NCBI GenBank assembly: GCA_000720535.1
Contig: JOAZ01000011.1
Location: 124,001 to 188,000 of the forward strand
Origin: Streptomyces halstedii
Lineage (GTDB): Bacteria > Actinomycetota > Actinomycetes > Streptomycetales > Streptomycetaceae
Length of the DNA stretch: 64,000 nucleotides
Reading direction: 5' to 3'
Shown here: one piece after another, positions 62,323 through 64,000 of the stretch
Layout of the letters: the number at the start of each line of letters is the position of its first letter
How positions within the stretch are numbered: the first letter of the stretch is position 1
Notes under the pieces: generated by a model
Told to the model about the DNA's origin: nothing
Databases searched by the model: none
What the model saw: the letters and a program-made list of their open reading frames with translations, nothing else
Program-made: the position numbers and the translations under genes

Positions 62323-63276
62323 ATGGGAGCCGCTGACGGTTTCACGGATTCCGGAGAACTCGACGGTCTGACCGTCTTCGACAGTGACGGCGAGAAGGTC
62401 GGCACTGTCGGGCGGGTGTACGTCGACGACGACACCGGCAAGCCCGACTGGATCACGGTCAAGACCGGCATGTTCGGCATGAAGGAGAGCTTCGTGCCGC
62501 TTGCCGGTGCTCGTCGTGTGGGCTCCGACCTGCACGTCTCGCATCCGAAGGACAGGGTCAAGGAAGCGCCCCGCGTGGACGCCGACGCCCATCTGTCCGT
62601 GGCGGAGGAGGAGGAGCTCTACCGGCACTACGGCCTGACCAGGAAGTCGGGCGGCAACGCCGGCGCGGGCGGCGACGCGCGCACGACGACCGGGACCGGG
62701 GCCATGGGCGCCGCCGGTACGGGCGCCGCGGCCGGAGCCGCCGGTGCCGCCGGAACCGCCCGCACCGGACAGACCGGCACGGGCCGGCCCCGCGACACGG
62801 AGGCGACCTCCGCGTCCCGGCCGCTCGCCGGGGCCGGGGCCGAGCGGTCCGCGGCCGGTGTCGGTGACGAGATGACCCGCTCCGAGGAGCAGCTCACCGT
62901 AGGGACGGAGGAGTACGAGAGCGGACGGGCCCGGCTGCACAAGTACGTCGTGACCGAAGAGGTCACCCGGACGGTTCCGGTGTCCCACGAAGAGGTACGC
63001 GTGGTGCGCGAGCCGATGAAGCCGGGCGAGAAGACGACGGCCGGCTCGACGAACCTCGGCGAGCAGGACGTGGAGGTCACCCTGCACGCCGAGCGCGCCA
63101 CCGTCCGCAAGGAGGCCGTCCCGGTGGAACGGGTCCGCCTCGAAACCAACAAGGTCACCGAGCAGAAGGATGTCTCCGCCGAACTCCGCAAGGAGAAGAT
63201 CGACTACACGGACGGCAAGGAAGCGGGCAGCGACAAGGACATGGGCGGCGAGTTCGGCCAGGGACGGCGTCGCTGA
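62323..63276 (+). CDS. PRC-barrel and DUF2382 stress-type protein
   Basis: A 317-residue cytosolic protein. The N-terminal PRC barrel (about 10-80) is seen at LDGLTVFDSDGEKVGTVGRV and FGMKESFVPLAGARRV. A 70-residue Gly/Ala/Thr low-complexity linker follows. The C-terminal DUF2382 region (about 185-295) has RLHKYVVTEEVTRTVPVSHE, EVRVVREP and DVEVTLHAERATVRKEAVPV. This arrangement is common in actinobacteria and in stress proteins such as YsnF. Its biochemical role is unknown. ATG 62323 has GAGGAGGG immediately upstream. A strong terminator follows. Confidence 0.92.
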   Translation: MGAADGFTDSGELDGLTVFDSDGEKVGTVGRVYVDDDTGKPDWITVKTGMFGMKESFVPLAGARRVGSDLHVSHPKDRVKEAPRVDADAHLSVAEEEELYRHYGLTRKSGGNAGAGGDARTTTGTGAMGAAGTGAAAGAAGAAGTARTGQTGTGRPRDTEATSASRPLAGAGAERSAAGVGDEMTRSEEQLTVGTEEYESGRARLHKYVVTEEVTRTVPVSHEEVRVVREPMKPGEKTTAGSTNLGEQDVEVTLHAERATVRKEAVPVERVRLETNKVTEQKDVSAELRKEKIDYTDGKEAGSDKDMGGEFGQGRRR

Positions 63277-63316
63277 CCCCCTCACACAGCGGCGTCAGGC
63301 CGCGCGAGCACATGCG

Positions 63317-63349
63317 AGGGGCGGACCCGTAGGTCACGGGCCCGCCCCT
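63317..63349 (+). terminator. Terminator after the PRC-barrel gene
   Basis: A 14-bp stem with one mismatch (63317-63330 with 63336-63349) and a 5-nt loop is followed by TTCAT. The stretch from 63350 to 63517 has no gene but many CACGG and GGCGG repeats. Confidence 0.8.
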
Positions 63350-63517
63350 TCATGCGGTCCGGCCGCCGGTACGCGGCCCGGCCACGGACGGTCACGGGTG
63401 CACGGCCCGCCACGGGCGGTCGGCGGTGCGCCGTTCGGCCACGGCGGTCACCACCACGGCATCCGGCCACGGGCTCCCACGGGCGGCGGTCGTGGCGGCG
63501 GGCGGCGCGGCCAGGTC

Positions 63518-64000
63518 CTACCGGCCGGTCCCGGGCGGCGCGGCGGTCGTGGCGGCGGGTGGCGCGTCCCCGGACTGGGACCCGGGCAGAGGTTCGGACT
63601 GGGACCCGGGCAGGGACCCGAGCGGAGCCCCGGGCAGGAAGCGGACCGAGGGCCGCCCGTCCGGCCCGTCGTCGGTGACCACCGCCCGCACCCGGTAGAC
63701 CTCCGCGATGAGCTCCCGGGTGAGCACCTCGGACGGTGTCCCGGCGGCGACCACCTTCCCGTGGGCCATGACGGTGATCCGGTCGCAGAACATCGCGGCC
63801 AGGTTGAGGTCGTGCAGCGCGATCACCGCGGTGACGGGCAGGGCCGCGACCAGGGCCAGCAGTTCCAGCTGGTGCTGGATGTCGAGGTGGTTCGTCGGTT
63901 CGTCCAGGAGGAGTTCGCGCGGCCGCTGGGCCAGGGCCCGCGCGATCTGCACCCGCTGGCGCTCCCCGCCGGACAGGGTGTGCCAGGACTGCCCGGCGTG
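63518..64000 (-). CDS. Siderophore/iron-type ABC transporter ATP-binding protein, 5' end outside window
   Basis: The last 160 codons of an ATPase of the FecE/FepC type. At the window edge the frame reads [20 protein letters not shown] (signature), then [19 protein letters not shown] (Walker B/D-loop) and [20 protein letters not shown] (switch His), as in ferric-siderophore or cobalamin importers. [18 protein letters not shown] is the usual end of the domain. After it, a 60-residue Gly/Ser/Pro tail contains an 8-residue repeat ([16 protein letters not shown]) not typical of the family. The rest of the gene and the transporter lie beyond the window. Confidence 0.92.
   Translation of the reverse strand, partial: HAGQSWHTLSGGERQRVQIARALAQRPRELLLDEPTNHLDIQHQLELLALVAALPVTAVIALHDLNLAAMFCDRITVMAHGKVVAAGTPSEVLTRELIAEVYRVRAVVTDDGPDGRPSVRFLPGAPLGSLPGSQSEPLPGSQSGDAPPAATTAAPPGTGR
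63571..63613. repeat. In-frame 19-bp direct repeat in the ABC ATPase tail
   Basis: CGGACTGGGACCCGGGCAG occurs at 63571-63589 and 63595-63613, with a 24-bp (eight-codon) period. Nearby, a 24-bp GGCGG-rich element at 63486-63509 recurs with one mismatch at 63543-63566, across the gene's stop. Confidence 0.75.

Noticed and set aside
63350..63517. CACGG/GGCGG repeats as a possible CRISPR or mobile-element end
   Set aside because: Units are short, irregular and not separated by unique spacers; there is no transposase or cas gene nearby.

Overview
The window looks like a chromosomal segment from a Streptomyces or close relative. The evidence is very high GC with strong third-position GC bias, frequent GTG starts, ATGA/GTGA stop-start overlaps, a chaplin, a melC1-melC2 tyrosinase pair, a perfect CebR-type box, and promoter matches to the Streptomyces SigB and BldN patterns. 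I see no rRNA, tRNA, CRISPR array, transposase or phage module.

Layout. 0-5 kb: the tail of a release-factor-like (baeRF) gene, a 29-bp-stem convergent terminator, a phosphoketolase/aldehyde dehydrogenase operon, and an anti-sigma-type ATPase. 5-14.2 kb: one long leftward operon encoding a cysteine-type formate dehydrogenase (FdhA, Fe-S subunit, NrfD-like membrane anchor), a small unknown protein, and a three-subunit PaoABC-like molybdenum aldehyde oxidoreductase. 14.3-20.7 kb: single genes and small operons, several stress-like: an F420-dependent LLM oxidoreductase, a one-TM protein, a VOC protein, a GNAT, DUF1992, a two-gene operon sharing an unrecognised domain, a tyrosine phosphatase and a DUF6325/SHOCT protein. 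21.1-24 kb: a short Rho paralogue behind a C-rich leader, and phosphoglucomutase. 24.6-34.2 kb: an eight-gene translationally coupled Wzx/Wzy-type exopolysaccharide operon (two GT4 enzymes, initiating sugar-phosphate transferase, polymerase, MurJ-like flippase, polysaccharide deacetylase, Wzz-like co-polymerase, FemAB/CelD-like acyltransferase). 34.2-39 kb: chaplin, tyrosinase, cytochrome P450 and a secreted GH26-like protein. 39-55 kb: carbohydrate use (GH1 glucosidase with an ABC sugar importer, a secreted GH2-like enzyme and a beta-helix protein both with discoidin/CBM32 domains, a GH12-CBM2 cellulase under a CebR box), interrupted by TerD, a Tat-exported hydrolase, a CGNR zinc-finger protein and an F420H2:NADP oxidoreductase-like protein. 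54.6-64 kb: Nudix, an ABC-F ATPase behind a leader with two tiny ORFs, a chloroperoxidase-like hydrolase, a PP2C phosphatase, a 3-hydroxyisobutyrate-dehydrogenase-like enzyme, CbiZ, a PRC-barrel/DUF2382 stress protein, and the end of a siderophore-type ABC ATPase.

How the parts may work together. The molybdoenzyme operon could oxidise aldehydes to acids and formate to CO2, feeding electrons to the membrane. The exopolysaccharide operon, chaplin, tyrosinase and GH26-like protein form a cell-surface neighbourhood. Three promoter-like sites match the SigB pattern, and an RsbW-like ATPase and an RsbU-like phosphatase are also present, so general stress control may connect otherwise unrelated genes. 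The least-described elements are the short Rho with an altered RNA-binding motif and pyrimidine-rich leader, the uORF leader of the ABC-F gene, the mixed formate/aldehyde operon, and the two-gene SigB-like operon with a shared unknown domain.
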